Assembly (NCBI GenBank): GCA_040221055.1
Contig: JAVJVN010000016.1
Location: forward strand, 62,001 to 126,000
Reading direction: 5' to 3'
Origin: Rhodothermales bacterium
Lineage (GTDB): Bacteria; Bacteroidota; Rhodothermia; Rhodothermales; UBA10348
DNA: 64,000 nt
Positions within the stretch are counted from its first letter, which is position 1. Each line of letters opens with the position of its first letter. Shown one piece after another: positions 15,929 through 24,892 of the stretch. Made by a program: the position numbers and the translations under genes. The notes under the pieces were generated by a model. It worked only from the letters and a program-made list of their open reading frames with translations, did no database searches and was not told the origin of the DNA.

Positions 15929-16852
15929 TCAGTAGGCCGGCTCGAACGTGTTCCAGACGGCGCGGGTGACATCCCGGATGAGGACATACCCGGCATTGTC
16001 GGCTTCCCAGCGGCGATCCTCCTGGTTCTTGGTCATGATGGTCAGCACGAAATCCCCGTGGGGCGCGTTCACCAGCAGCACCTCGGATTTGCTGGCGCTG
16101 ACCGCGCCCTGTTTCGAGGCCACCTGGACTGTGGGCGGCAGGACGGACAGCGCCTCGTCGTTCCAGTAGGTGCGGGTCAGGACCCGGTACATTTCTTCGC
16201 TGGCGGACGGACTGACGGCCCGTCCTTCCCGGATGGACACCAGGATGTCGGACATTTCGCGGGGTGTGGTCTGTCCCCACCCATAGCGCTCCCAGTCGCC
16301 CCGGCGGCCTTCGGTGCGCGAGTTCACCCGCGTATGCGCGTAGCCGTTCTCGGCCAGCCACGCGTTGATGGCGGTCCCGGTGCCGGCCGTTTCCTGCAGC
16401 CACAACGAGGCCGTATTGTCGCTGAGCGAAATCATGAGCATGACCAGCTGGTCCAGCGTGGTCGTGGCACTGTCGCGCAATTCCCCGGTCAGGTCCTCGT
16501 CGGAATAGAACAGGGAATCCCGATAGACCATTTCCTGGGTGTAGTCCAGTTCGCCCTTCTCCATCCGGTCGAAAATGCCGAGCATGATGGGCACCTTGAC
16601 TAGGCTGGCGGTCGGGAAGAGGGTGTCGGCCCTTATGCCCCACTCGTAGCCGGATTCCAGGTGACGCACGTGGATGCCGACGTCTCCGTTGAAAGCCTCC
16701 GCCAGGTCCTGGAGATCACGTTCCAGCCGGGCGGTGTCAGGAGCGGGCGTGCACGCGGACAGGCCGACCATCAGCAGGACGGGAATGCACAGGACGACCA
16801 GGAATGGGGTGGCGCGGGTGTGCGGGACCGGAGACGGCGTGGTTCTGTTCAT
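15929..16852 (-). CDS. Class A beta-lactamase-fold serine hydrolase lipoprotein
   Basis: The start at 16852 gives 307 residues with a lipobox L-S-A-C around residue 34. Active-site elements of class A beta-lactamases are present: S-L-V-K (S83, K86), S-D-N (144-146) and a glutamate in R-T-E (residue 181) at the position of the omega-loop E166. The third box is K-Q-G (K247) instead of K-T-G, and the N of E-P-E-L-N is absent. A lipid anchor and these changes suggest a cell-envelope hydrolase or esterase rather than a drug-resistance enzyme, but beta-lactam hydrolysis cannot be excluded. It is divergent from the 16906 sensor gene across 53 bases. Confidence 0.8.
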   Translation of the reverse strand: MNRTTPSPVPHTRATPFLVVLCIPVLLMVGLSACTPAPDTARLERDLQDLAEAFNGDVGIHVRHLESGYEWGIRADTLFPTASLVKVPIMLGIFDRMEKGELDYTQEMVYRDSLFYSDEDLTGELRDSATTTLDQLVMLMISLSDNTASLWLQETAGTGTAINAWLAENGYAHTRVNSRTEGRRGDWERYGWGQTTPREMSDILVSIREGRAVSPSASEEMYRVLTRTYWNDEALSVLPPTVQVASKQGAVSASKSEVLLVNAPHGDFVLTIMTKNQEDRRWEADNAGYVLIRDVTRAVWNTFEPAY

Positions 16853-16905
16853 GGCGACTATTGAACGTTTTGAAGTATCATGCCAGCGCATCCTGCCAAG
16901 ATACC

Positions 16906-17982
16906 ATGCCGACGATCGTAATCATTGACGACAACGAGGAACTCCGCGAACTCGCTGCTGAAGTGCTGCGGGAGGAGGGGCACATCGTGGAGGTCGCTGC
17001 CGATGGCCTGGCGGGCATGAGTGCCATTTCAAAGCTCGTTCCGGATCTCATCATCTCGGATATTTCCATGCCGGGCCTGGACGGGCTTGCGCTCCGGAGC
17101 CGACTGAATGACCTGCCGGGCCTGGCCGAGATCCCGTTCCTGTTCATTTCGGCCCACCGTGAGCCGGAGACCATCCGACGTGGCATGATGCTGGGCGCGG
17201 ACGACTACCTGACGAAACCCTTCAAGATCAACGACCTCCTGACGGCCGTCGGGAGCCGACTGAAGCGTCGGGATCTGACACTGGAGACCGAGCGCCGACG
17301 GGTATCGCACCTGTCGGAAAGCCTGCAACTCATTTTCCCGCACGAAATCAGCACGCCGCTCAGCCAATTGATGGTGGCGGCGTTGTTGCTGAAAGAGGTG
17401 GAGCCCTCGGAGGCGGGGGAGTTCGTGGACATCATCCAGCAGGCGGCCGAACGCCTGAACCGGTTGACCCAGGCCTTCCGGGACGTGACCACGTTGTCCA
17501 TGCGCGATGAACACGGAATGGCGGATTTGCCCATCCGTGTACCGGAGGCCGTGGACCAGGCCGCCTCGTTGGAGGCGTGGACGACCGAAACTGCCGCAGA
17601 CCTCGAGGCGACGGACCGGGTCAGGATCCACCTGTCCGGGTTCCGTACCGATGTCAATCCGGCCTATCTGCAGCGTCTGTTGATAGAGCTCCTCCGGAAT
17701 GCCATCCAGTATTCCGACGGGATCGTGGAGGTGGAGGCGGCCATCCAGAACGATCGGGCCGTCCTCTCCGTTCGTGACGAGGGGCCGGGGTTCGATCCCG
17801 CGGCGCTGGCCATACCCACGCCGTTTGTCCAGATTGACCGTCGGACGTCCGAGCGGCAGGGCCTCGGGCTGGGGCTGTTCCTGGTCCGTCGGATGGTCGC
17901 GCTCATGGACGGCACCCTCGGAATGAACCATCGGGACGGAGCCGGAATGGACATGCGGATCGAGATTCCCGCTACGGCATGA
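16906..17982 (+). CDS. REC-histidine kinase (response regulator fused upstream of a kinase)
   Basis: The ATG at 16906 begins the receiver domain directly, giving 358 residues. The receiver covers 1-122, with the acidic pocket D8-D9, phospho-acceptor D52 and K104. A linker leads to a HisKA-like segment (F-P-H-E-I-S-T-P-L, H146). A HATPase_c domain follows, with L-L-R-N-A-I-Q-Y-S (N box), D-E-G-P-G-F (G1) and Q-G-L-G-L-G-L-F-L (G2). There is no transmembrane or sensor domain, so it is a cytoplasmic phosphorelay component whose input is presumably phosphotransfer. The same architecture is encoded at 19197-20297. It converges on the T9SS gene with 11 bases of overlap. Confidence 0.9.
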   Translation: MPTIVIIDDNEELRELAAEVLREEGHIVEVAADGLAGMSAISKLVPDLIISDISMPGLDGLALRSRLNDLPGLAEIPFLFISAHREPETIRRGMMLGADDYLTKPFKINDLLTAVGSRLKRRDLTLETERRRVSHLSESLQLIFPHEISTPLSQLMVAALLLKEVEPSEAGEFVDIIQQAAERLNRLTQAFRDVTTLSMRDEHGMADLPIRVPEAVDQAASLEAWTTETAADLEATDRVRIHLSGFRTDVNPAYLQRLLIELLRNAIQYSDGIVEVEAAIQNDRAVLSVRDEGPGFDPAALAIPTPFVQIDRRTSERQGLGLGLFLVRRMVALMDGTLGMNHRDGAGMDMRIEIPATA

Positions 17983-19204
17983 TCAGGACGCGGGCGGTGA
18001 TCGGAGGCGCTCCCGATTCCTGGCCGCTCGTCGACAGCAGATAAACGCCCGCAGGCCACGAACCCACGTCCAGGCTCGTCCGGGCCTGGTCCAGGGGCAT
18101 GCGAACGCGCAATCGTCCCAGGCTGTCATGAATCCGGAGTACGCGGTCCCGGTCCGGAATACCGTTGCCCGTGGACCGCAGCGCGATGTCCAACCGCGAC
18201 GAAGCCGGGTTGGGCCACACGTCGAGCAAGGGATGACCATCCACTCCTGGCTGCGCCCCATCCTCCACACCGGTATTGGTGGTTACGGTGACTGTGGCCG
18301 AAACGTAGGTGGTCGAAATACCATCCGAGGCACCCACACGGATGATGTGGGAGCCGACCTGGCTCGGTCCCGGAACCCAGCGGAGCACGCCATTGGTAGG
18401 GGCAATAACGGCTCCCGATGGTAATTGCGAAGCCGTGAACAGGACCGTCTGCCCGTCCGGGTCCGAGGCCTCGTACCGGAAATCCAGCAACGCACCCACC
18501 GGCAGCGTCGTATCGGGCAAGGCGCGGGAAAACGTGGGGATGTTGTTCAGGATGCCCGTCACCGTGAAGGGAGGCAGGGCCAGATTCAGATGATGGGCGT
18601 TCTGACATATCCAACCCGCGGGATTGGCAATCCAGATGAGCAGCTCGGCCTGCCGCCCGATGGCCACGCCCGTGTAAACGACGTTTCGGCACCAGGGCAG
18701 GGATACGGCCGTGAATCCATTGATGAGCTGGGTGGGAAGCGTCGTATCGTGATCCGTCACGGCATCTTCCTGCCACCCGTCCCCCGGGGTGTTGTTGATG
18801 CCGAAGATGAAGCGGGGGGAGCCGTCGGCCGCGACCTGATACGCAAAGAGCTGGTCGCCGGACGATGCGAGCCCGGGTACTTGCCCCACGGTGCCGTTGA
18901 TGACCACGACCGTGCCGCGGTTCAGGTCCACGGGCGCAGTGTAGATCATGACATCCTCTTCTTCCCGGAACGTGCCACCGGATGTCCAGCCGTTGTCCGT
19001 GAACCTGATTTCGGTGCCGGCCGGTATGTCGACCAGCGCGACGAACGAGAATTCGTTCGGGTCGGTCATGTTCATGCCTACGATGGCCAGGTCGCCCGGT
19101 GACAGGAACTGGGCCCGTACTTCCACGGAACCGGCCCAGGCGAGCGCCAGCAGGACAGCGACCGTCCGGCAGGCTGCGGCGTATGTACGAAGAAGATTAC
19201 GCAT
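17972..19204 (-). CDS. T9SS-exported protein with lamin-tail-like and cadherin-like domains
   Basis: The start at 19204 gives 410 residues with a signal peptide (M-R-N-L-L-R-T-Y-A-A-A..., cleavage near R-A-Q). A domain beginning P-G-D-L-A-I-V-G-M-N and F-V-A-L-V-D-I-P-A-G-T-E-I-R-F-T-D-N-G-W follows, typical of extracellular lamin-tail-like proteins. Next is an Ig/cadherin-like repeat (L-R-W-V-P-G-P-S-Q-V-G). The C-terminal type A sorting domain runs from V-W-P-N-P-A-S-S-R-L-D-I to G-V-Y-L-L. The start overlaps the stop of the upstream REC-histidine kinase by 8 bases (ATGCGTAA), so a secreted surface protein is translationally coupled to a signalling gene. Confidence 0.85.
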   Translation of the reverse strand: MRNLLRTYAAACRTVAVLLALAWAGSVEVRAQFLSPGDLAIVGMNMTDPNEFSFVALVDIPAGTEIRFTDNGWTSGGTFREEEDVMIYTAPVDLNRGTVVVINGTVGQVPGLASSGDQLFAYQVAADGSPRFIFGINNTPGDGWQEDAVTDHDTTLPTQLINGFTAVSLPWCRNVVYTGVAIGRQAELLIWIANPAGWICQNAHHLNLALPPFTVTGILNNIPTFSRALPDTTLPVGALLDFRYEASDPDGQTVLFTASQLPSGAVIAPTNGVLRWVPGPSQVGSHIIRVGASDGISTTYVSATVTVTTNTGVEDGAQPGVDGHPLLDVWPNPASSRLDIALRSTGNGIPDRDRVLRIHDSLGRLRVRMPLDQARTSLDVGSWPAGVYLLSTSGQESGAPPITARVLIMP

Positions 19205-20297
19205 GGGACCGACGGGGCAATTCGACGGAGGCCCGGGTCTTGTCGCCCAACTGGGAGCGGATGAGCAGCGCACCACCATGGAGGGAGGCAATGCGGCGCA
19301 CGATGGCCAAGCCCAGTCCCAGCCCCGGTTGCCCGGACTCCATCCGGTCGAACTGCATGAAGGCATTCAGGGCGCCCAGTTGGTCCGCGGACATGCCCCG
19401 TCCACGGTCCGTCACGGACAGACCGAACCGGTCCTTGCTGAACGCCGCCGTGATGGTTACGGGTGTCCCCGCCTCGGAAAACATGAATGCATTGCTCGTA
19501 AGTTCGTCAATCACACGTACCATATAAGTACGTCCAATTGCTGCGTTTCCGCTCGACACGGATACGGTCAGATCCGATTCGCGTCCGAAAGCCGCTGCCA
19601 TGGCCCGGGTCCGGGCTTCCACGAGACGCCCCACGTTCGGTGTGGTCTGGGCCCGCAGATGGGTCAGTGCATGGGTGTCACCGTCCATGGCCATCAATTC
19701 CGCGTACAACAGCACGTTGTCTACGGATTTCCGGATGCGCAGCGCCGAACGCTCCATATGGCGGGCCATGTGCCGGATATCGGTCACGTCGGTGGTCGTA
19801 CCTGCCCGGTTCAGGATCTGCGTGAATCCGAGGATGGACTGAACCGGGTCGTGGATTTCAGCGGCGAGCATGGACGCCGCAAACCGGCCCACGTGTCCCC
19901 TGGCGAGGGTCCGGTCCGCCGAAATCCGTTCTTTCTTGGCCAGCTGCGTTCGGACCGCATCGCACAACTCCGTTGCGTTGAACGGTTTGGCCAGGAAGTC
20001 ATCGGCGCCCAGCGACATGCCTTGCCGTTGGCGCCCCTTGGAGGACCATCCCGTGATCATGATGAACGGAATGGACGCCGTGGTCGGATCGTTCCGGATG
20101 GCGGTCAGCAGTTCGTATCCATCCATGCCTTCCATGACGACGTCGCACACGATCACATCCGGCACATAGGCGCGCGCCCGGTCCAGGCCGACGCGGCCGT
20201 TTTCCGCAGGAATGGTCTCATATCCCTCCTCCACGAGGGCTTCCTGGATCATCTCCCGGTAGAGGACATCGTCGTCTATGACCAGAATGCGTGCCAT
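19197..20297 (-). CDS. REC-histidine kinase, second copy of the architecture
   Basis: The start at 20297 gives 366 residues, placing M-A-R-I-L-V-I-D-D-D at the N terminus. The receiver domain has D9, D52 as phospho-acceptor and K104. Then come a HisKA-like helix A-A-E-I-H-D-P-V-Q-S-I-L-G-F (H149) and a HATPase_c domain with D-E-L-T-S-N-A-F, D-R-G-R-G-M and L-G-L-G-L-A-I-V. No membrane segment is seen. It starts 4 bases after the Clp gene stop and overlaps the T9SS gene start. Receiver-first soluble kinases usually act in the middle of a multi-step phosphorelay. Confidence 0.9.
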   Translation of the reverse strand: MARILVIDDDVLYREMIQEALVEEGYETIPAENGRVGLDRARAYVPDVIVCDVVMEGMDGYELLTAIRNDPTTASIPFIMITGWSSKGRQRQGMSLGADDFLAKPFNATELCDAVRTQLAKKERISADRTLARGHVGRFAASMLAAEIHDPVQSILGFTQILNRAGTTTDVTDIRHMARHMERSALRIRKSVDNVLLYAELMAMDGDTHALTHLRAQTTPNVGRLVEARTRAMAAAFGRESDLTVSVSSGNAAIGRTYMVRVIDELTSNAFMFSEAGTPVTITAAFSKDRFGLSVTDRGRGMSADQLGALNAFMQFDRMESGQPGLGLGLAIVRRIASLHGGALLIRSQLGDKTRASVELPRRSHA

Positions 20298-20301
20298 GGA
20301 A

Positions 20302-22539
20302 TCAGTCCACCGGTTGGAATTCAAGGCCGGCGTCCATGACCCAATCCGGGGATTCCTGGAGACGGCCAGACAGGTGCAGGCGGCTAAGGGGCATGCGGAC
20401 CCTGCGTTCCACGGTCCGGTCCAATTCCCGGGCACCATACTGTTCACTGTAGCCCTCTGTCGCCAATTCAGTGACCGCCTTGCCCGTGAACGTGAGTCCG
20501 GTGTTCCACTCTTGCCGTACGTGGGTCCGGATGTCTTCCAGGCGATCCAGGACGATCTGCTGTACCGCGGATCGGGACAGTGGGCTGAATGTGACAATTT
20601 CTCCGATCCGGTTCAACAGTTCCGGCCGGAAGAAATCGGCCAGCCCGTCCTTCGTCCGGATGTTGGTCGTCAGGATGAACAGGTTGTTGCGGGCGTCGCA
20701 CGTCCGGCCCTTGGCGTCCGTCAGTCGCCCCTCATCGAACAGTTGCAGGAACAGGTCATAGACCCGATCGTGGGCCTTCTCCACTTCATCCATCAGGACC
20801 ACGGACCAGGGCTTGCTGCGGATTTCCCCGGTCAACTGGCCCTCCGCCTCGGAACCGACATAGCCGGGCGGCGACCCGATGAGGCGGGCCACGGTGTGCT
20901 CCGCCTGGAATTCGGACATGTCGAGTCGGATGAGATTCCGGTCGCTGCCGAACACGGACTGGGCAAGGCGACGGGCGACTTCCGTCTTGCCGACACCCGA
21001 CGGCCCGAGGAACAGCAGGACGCCCAACGGACCCCGGCGCGCGGTGACGGGCGCATGGGCCACCAGCACGCGTTCAGCGATCTGGTCGATGGCCGCATCC
21101 TGGCCGCGGACATGCTGTTTGAGTCGATCCGCCAATTCGAGGAGATGCGTTGCGTTTTCCTTCCGGACGGAGCCGGACACCCGATCGGGAGGCAGACCCA
21201 GCTTGCTGGCGAGGACGTCGGCCACGGCGGACACGGTAACGTCCTGCGGCACCCTTGCGCTCCCGTCCGGGGCATGGAGATCCATGCTGAGTGCCGCGAC
21301 CGTGGCGGCGGCACCGGCGCGGTCAAGCAGGTCGATGGCTTTGTCGGGAAGCCGGTGATCGGTGTCGAACTGCATGGACAGGTCGACGGCCGCGGTCAGG
21401 CTGGCATCCGGAAAGTGCAATCCGTAATGGGCCTCCAGGTCCTCGCGCAGGCCCTTCAACATGGCCAGCGTAGCGTCCCGGTCGGGTTCGGGCACCAGGA
21501 TCCGCTCGAAGCGCCGGTCGAGTGCCGGGTCTTTCTCGATGTGCCGGCGGTACTCGGCGGTCGTGGTGGCTCCAACTAGGCGCATGGTGCCACGGGCGAG
21601 TGCCGGCTTCAGGATGTCTGCCATGCCCGGAACGCTCATCACGGTGTGTATTTCGTCCAGGAACAGGATGAGCGTCGGGTCCGCTTCAGCCTGGGCCACT
21701 ATGTGTTGCAGGCGCTCTTCCAATTGACCGCGCACTCCGGCTCCGGCCAGGAGGGAGGGCATGCTCAATTCCACGATCCGGCATCCCCCAAGTACCTGCG
21801 GGTCCTTGCCGGCGACGGCGCGTTGTGCGAGCGCCTCCACGATGGCCGTTTTCCCCACGCCGGGGTCCCCGGTCAGGACGGGATTGTTCTTGCGCTGGCG
21901 GGCCAGTGCCTGGATGGTCTTCAGGATTTCCTCGCGCCGGCCGATGACCGGTCGGAGCGCCCCCTTCCGGGCCAATTCCGTCAGATCCCGTCCGAATTCC
22001 AGGTACGGTCCGGATTCCCCGACTGCTTTGGCGGGCGCGGACGTTGTTTCGGTGGGAGGGGACGGCGCGTCTGGGCGGTATTCCGGCAGCACGAGGTGGC
22101 GTCGCATGCGGGCGACCCGCCCACCGGCAGCCAGGATCCCCTCCAGGACACCCGGCTCCCCGGGCACGAGACACGCGGTCAACACATGCATGGCGGCCAC
22201 CGGCTGTCCTCCGGCCAACCTCGCGGCCTCGTGGAAAACGCCCCGGGACGCCCGGCTCCGGTGCACCACAGTGCCGTCGGGAAGGCCTGGCGAAGGCACG
22301 TGCACCGCACGCAGGCCTTTGCGCAGGGCACTCGGGGAGACCCCGGATGCATGGAACACCCGCGCGAGCGATGCCACTTCCACGCCATCCAGTTGCACCT
22401 GACCTGCTGCGGCCGTTGTCACCACGTCCAGCACGCCCAGGCACAGGTGGGCGGGCTCGATTTCACGCGAGTGACCATCCGCGGCTTCCCGGGCTGCCGT
22501 ATTCCAGGCCAATCTGGCCGAATCGGAGAGATCATTCAT
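20302..22539 (-). CDS. Clp-type double AAA+ unfoldase lacking M-domain and ClpP loop
   Basis: The start at 22539 (8-base ATGAATGA overlap with the kinase stop) gives 745 residues. A Clp_N-like region (about 1-150) is followed by AAA1, with Walker A G-D-P-G-V-G-K-T (224-231) and Walker B L-F-L-D-E (292-296). AAA2 has Walker A G-P-S-G-V-G-K-T (512-519), pore loop G-Y-V-G (559-562), Walker B V-L-M-D-E and arginine finger N-R (643-644). The AAA1 pore loop reads G-A-G-V-R-G where ClpA/B/C have G-x-K-Y-R-G, so the gripping tyrosine is lost. The coiled-coil M-domain of ClpB is absent. The segment that carries the I/L-G-F ClpP loop is reduced to about nine residues. It therefore looks like a dedicated remodelling ATPase. 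Confidence 0.9.
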   Translation of the reverse strand: MNDLSDSARLAWNTAAREAADGHSREIEPAHLCLGVLDVVTTAAAGQVQLDGVEVASLARVFHASGVSPSALRKGLRAVHVPSPGLPDGTVVHRSRASRGVFHEAARLAGGQPVAAMHVLTACLVPGEPGVLEGILAAGGRVARMRRHLVLPEYRPDAPSPPTETTSAPAKAVGESGPYLEFGRDLTELARKGALRPVIGRREEILKTIQALARQRKNNPVLTGDPGVGKTAIVEALAQRAVAGKDPQVLGGCRIVELSMPSLLAGAGVRGQLEERLQHIVAQAEADPTLILFLDEIHTVMSVPGMADILKPALARGTMRLVGATTTAEYRRHIEKDPALDRRFERILVPEPDRDATLAMLKGLREDLEAHYGLHFPDASLTAAVDLSMQFDTDHRLPDKAIDLLDRAGAAATVAALSMDLHAPDGSARVPQDVTVSAVADVLASKLGLPPDRVSGSVRKENATHLLELADRLKQHVRGQDAAIDQIAERVLVAHAPVTARRGPLGVLLFLGPSGVGKTEVARRLAQSVFGSDRNLIRLDMSEFQAEHTVARLIGSPPGYVGSEAEGQLTGEIRSKPWSVVLMDEVEKAHDRVYDLFLQLFDEGRLTDAKGRTCDARNNLFILTTNIRTKDGLADFFRPELLNRIGEIVTFSPLSRSAVQQIVLDRLEDIRTHVRQEWNTGLTFTGKAVTELATEGYSEQYGARELDRTVERRVRMPLSRLHLSGRLQESPDWVMDAGLEFQPVD

Positions 22540-24892
22540 GGGCATGCAACATTGATGGCGGAATCCAGGCGGGCCAGAGCAACACCATGGGCCGGACCCA
22601 CGGAATCCTGAACCGAGGCTCGAATCCATTGCTCAATACATGGGCCAGACGTTCCGGTTGCACGGGCCAGACCCGATCCCGGAACACGACATGCCACGGC
22701 GACGGATTCGGAAGGGGTCGCATCCGGGTCGTATGGGCGCTGAGCAGCCAGTTGCGGGCAGCAGGCAGGTCGCCCAGCATGAGGGCGGCTGCCCCGGCAT
22801 TATGGATGGCATCGGGCCACGCGTGGCGTTCGGTCAGCGCCATGAACAGCGCGCGTGCTTCCTCCGCCTGGCTGGCGGCAAGGAGCGCTACCCCAACGTT
22901 GAAATCCCGGATGTCCTGCCAGGGCTTTTCGGGGCGCACTTCCCGCAGTACTCCCAGACCGTCGAGGTCCTGGCCGAGATGCAGCCGTGCGGCGCCCAGC
23001 AGGAATGCCGCCGCGATATTGTCCGGGTGACGCGACAGGATGATGGTCGCCCTGGCAGCGGCCTCGGCATGCCGGCCTTCCACATGATGGAGGATGGCGC
23101 GATGGGTGGCAGGAACGGGCCAGGCCCCGTCATCGCCGGCAGCGTCCAACTCGGCCGTTACGTGCGACCATCGGCCCAAGCGGACCCATGCCGTGGCCCG
23201 GACCGCGTGCGCCGCTTGTGGTGCGGCTCCCTGGGCCAGGGCCAGGTCCCGGATGGCCGGGTGGACTCGGTCGGTCTGTGTGCGCATGACGGCACGGAAA
23301 ATCCGCTCCAGGGGCTTCAGGGGGCCGTGCCCCCGCAGCAGACGGAACTGATGGTCGGCTTCGTCAAACGCTCCGGCACAGACCAGCCAGCATGCCCGAT
23401 GGGCCGTGGCCTGCCTGTGCTGTGGCACGCGTTCCAGGACCTGGTTCGTCGCATCGAGTGCCTCGGTCCAGGACCCGATACCCGCCGCGAGGCGCCCCAG
23501 CAACAGCCACGCCTGGAGCAGCGACGCATCGTATTCAACGGCCCGGCGCGCGGAGGCCACGGCCGAGTGGACCTCTCCGTTCCATCCGTGCACCAGCGCC
23601 TGCCCGAAATGGGCATGCGCAGACGCTGGATCCCGGTCCAATGCCTGCCGGAAAAGATCGGCCGCCTGGTCCACACGGTCGGCCAGGAAACGGGCGTGCC
23701 CCCATCGGGCCAGGATGTCGGCCCGGTCCGGGGCACCTGCAGCCGCCTTCAAATGCGCCATTTCCGCCCCCTTGTGGTTTCCAAGATGGGCCAGGCATTC
23801 GCCCAGGTGGCTCCAGGCTTCGGACCGCGCCGCATCCCGTCGGACAACATCCCGATAAATGGAGGCAGCCCCCGTCCAGCGTTCCAGACGCCGGAGGGAG
23901 TCTGCACGTACCAGCAGGACCTCCACCGGCTCAACCGGGATGTCCGGACGGTAGGGCCTGCGTCTCCATTGCCGATGGCCCAATTGCTCCAAGGCCTCGC
24001 GAAGGACCTTGAAATCCGGATAGCGGTCGGTCGGTTGTTTCCGGAGGCACCGGGAAATGACGGGTGACAGGCTGAACGGTACCTCGGGCAATTCCGTTGT
24101 GCGGTGGGCCTGCTCCATGGCGCGCCACCAGCGGAGTCGGTTCTCCATGGAGGGATTCCCGGGCGGGGCCACATGGACGGCTTTCTTTCCCGTCAACAGC
24201 TCGTACAGGATGATTCCCAGTGCGTAGATATCCGTCCGTGCGTCACTCGCAGCGGCGTCCCCGAACTGTTCAGGGGGCATGTAGGCTGGCGTTCCGAATC
24301 CGATTCCGCGCACCGTCTGTCCACGGAACAGGTGGGCTACCGACCCGCTTTCCGGAAGTTCGGGGGTCCCCTCCGTCAGGAAGGGGTGTGTTGCCAACCC
24401 GAAATCCGTGATCTTGATGGATCCGGAGGCATCCACCATGAGGTTGGCCGGTTTCAGATCGCGATGGCTCCGGATGCCTCGTTGCGCCGCATATTCCATG
24501 GCATGGCACACCTGGATGGCCCATTCGGCGGCCGTCCGCTCGTCCACGGCACCCCTGGCCAGCCATCCTTCCACGGTATTGGGATGCGGTCCGCTGGCGG
24601 TCACGTATTCCATGGCGATGAACAGGCGCCCCTCCATGAGGTCCACCCGGTAGGCCTGTACGATGTGGGGATGGGAGCCGAGGGCAATCCAGACTTCGGC
24701 CTCCTGCTGGAAACGACGGATGGTCCGCAGATCGGCACCGTCGTGTGTCCAGGTTTTCAGCGCGAGCTCGTGTCCTTCGGGGATGGACGTGGCCCTGTGC
24801 ACGACTCCGAATCCGCCCCGGCCCAGAACTGCTCCTACCCGGTACCGACCACCTATGGTGTGTCCTGGTTCGATGTTACCAGGAATCGCCAT
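22532..24892 (-). CDS. Eukaryotic-like Ser/Thr protein kinase with TPR-rich tail
   Basis: The 786-residue protein has a kinase domain at about 15-300. It shows the glycine loop L-G-R-G-G-F-G-V-V (23-31), catalytic lysine A-L-K (K46), S-H-R-D-L-K-P-A-N-L (HRD 143-145), D-F-G (163-165) and G-T-P-A-Y-M-P-P-E (200-208). All residues for activity are present. The HRD-type motif is preceded by serine. Residues about 340-720 form repeated helix pairs of TPR type (W-S-H-L-G-E-C-L-A-H-L-G-N; A-H-F-G-Q-A-L-V-H-G-W). No transmembrane helix is seen, unlike PknB. It overlaps the Clp gene by 8 bases and the upstream hybrid kinase by 17 bases, so the three are probably one transcript and one pathway. Confidence 0.93.
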   Translation of the reverse strand: MAIPGNIEPGHTIGGRYRVGAVLGRGGFGVVHRATSIPEGHELALKTWTHDGADLRTIRRFQQEAEVWIALGSHPHIVQAYRVDLMEGRLFIAMEYVTASGPHPNTVEGWLARGAVDERTAAEWAIQVCHAMEYAAQRGIRSHRDLKPANLMVDASGSIKITDFGLATHPFLTEGTPELPESGSVAHLFRGQTVRGIGFGTPAYMPPEQFGDAAASDARTDIYALGIILYELLTGKKAVHVAPPGNPSMENRLRWWRAMEQAHRTTELPEVPFSLSPVISRCLRKQPTDRYPDFKVLREALEQLGHRQWRRRPYRPDIPVEPVEVLLVRADSLRRLERWTGAASIYRDVVRRDAARSEAWSHLGECLAHLGNHKGAEMAHLKAAAGAPDRADILARWGHARFLADRVDQAADLFRQALDRDPASAHAHFGQALVHGWNGEVHSAVASARRAVEYDASLLQAWLLLGRLAAGIGSWTEALDATNQVLERVPQHRQATAHRACWLVCAGAFDEADHQFRLLRGHGPLKPLERIFRAVMRTQTDRVHPAIRDLALAQGAAPQAAHAVRATAWVRLGRWSHVTAELDAAGDDGAWPVPATHRAILHHVEGRHAEAAARATIILSRHPDNIAAAFLLGAARLHLGQDLDGLGVLREVRPEKPWQDIRDFNVGVALLAASQAEEARALFMALTERHAWPDAIHNAGAAALMLGDLPAARNWLLSAHTTRMRPLPNPSPWHVVFRDRVWPVQPERLAHVLSNGFEPRFRIPWVRPMVLLWPAWIPPSMLHAHE

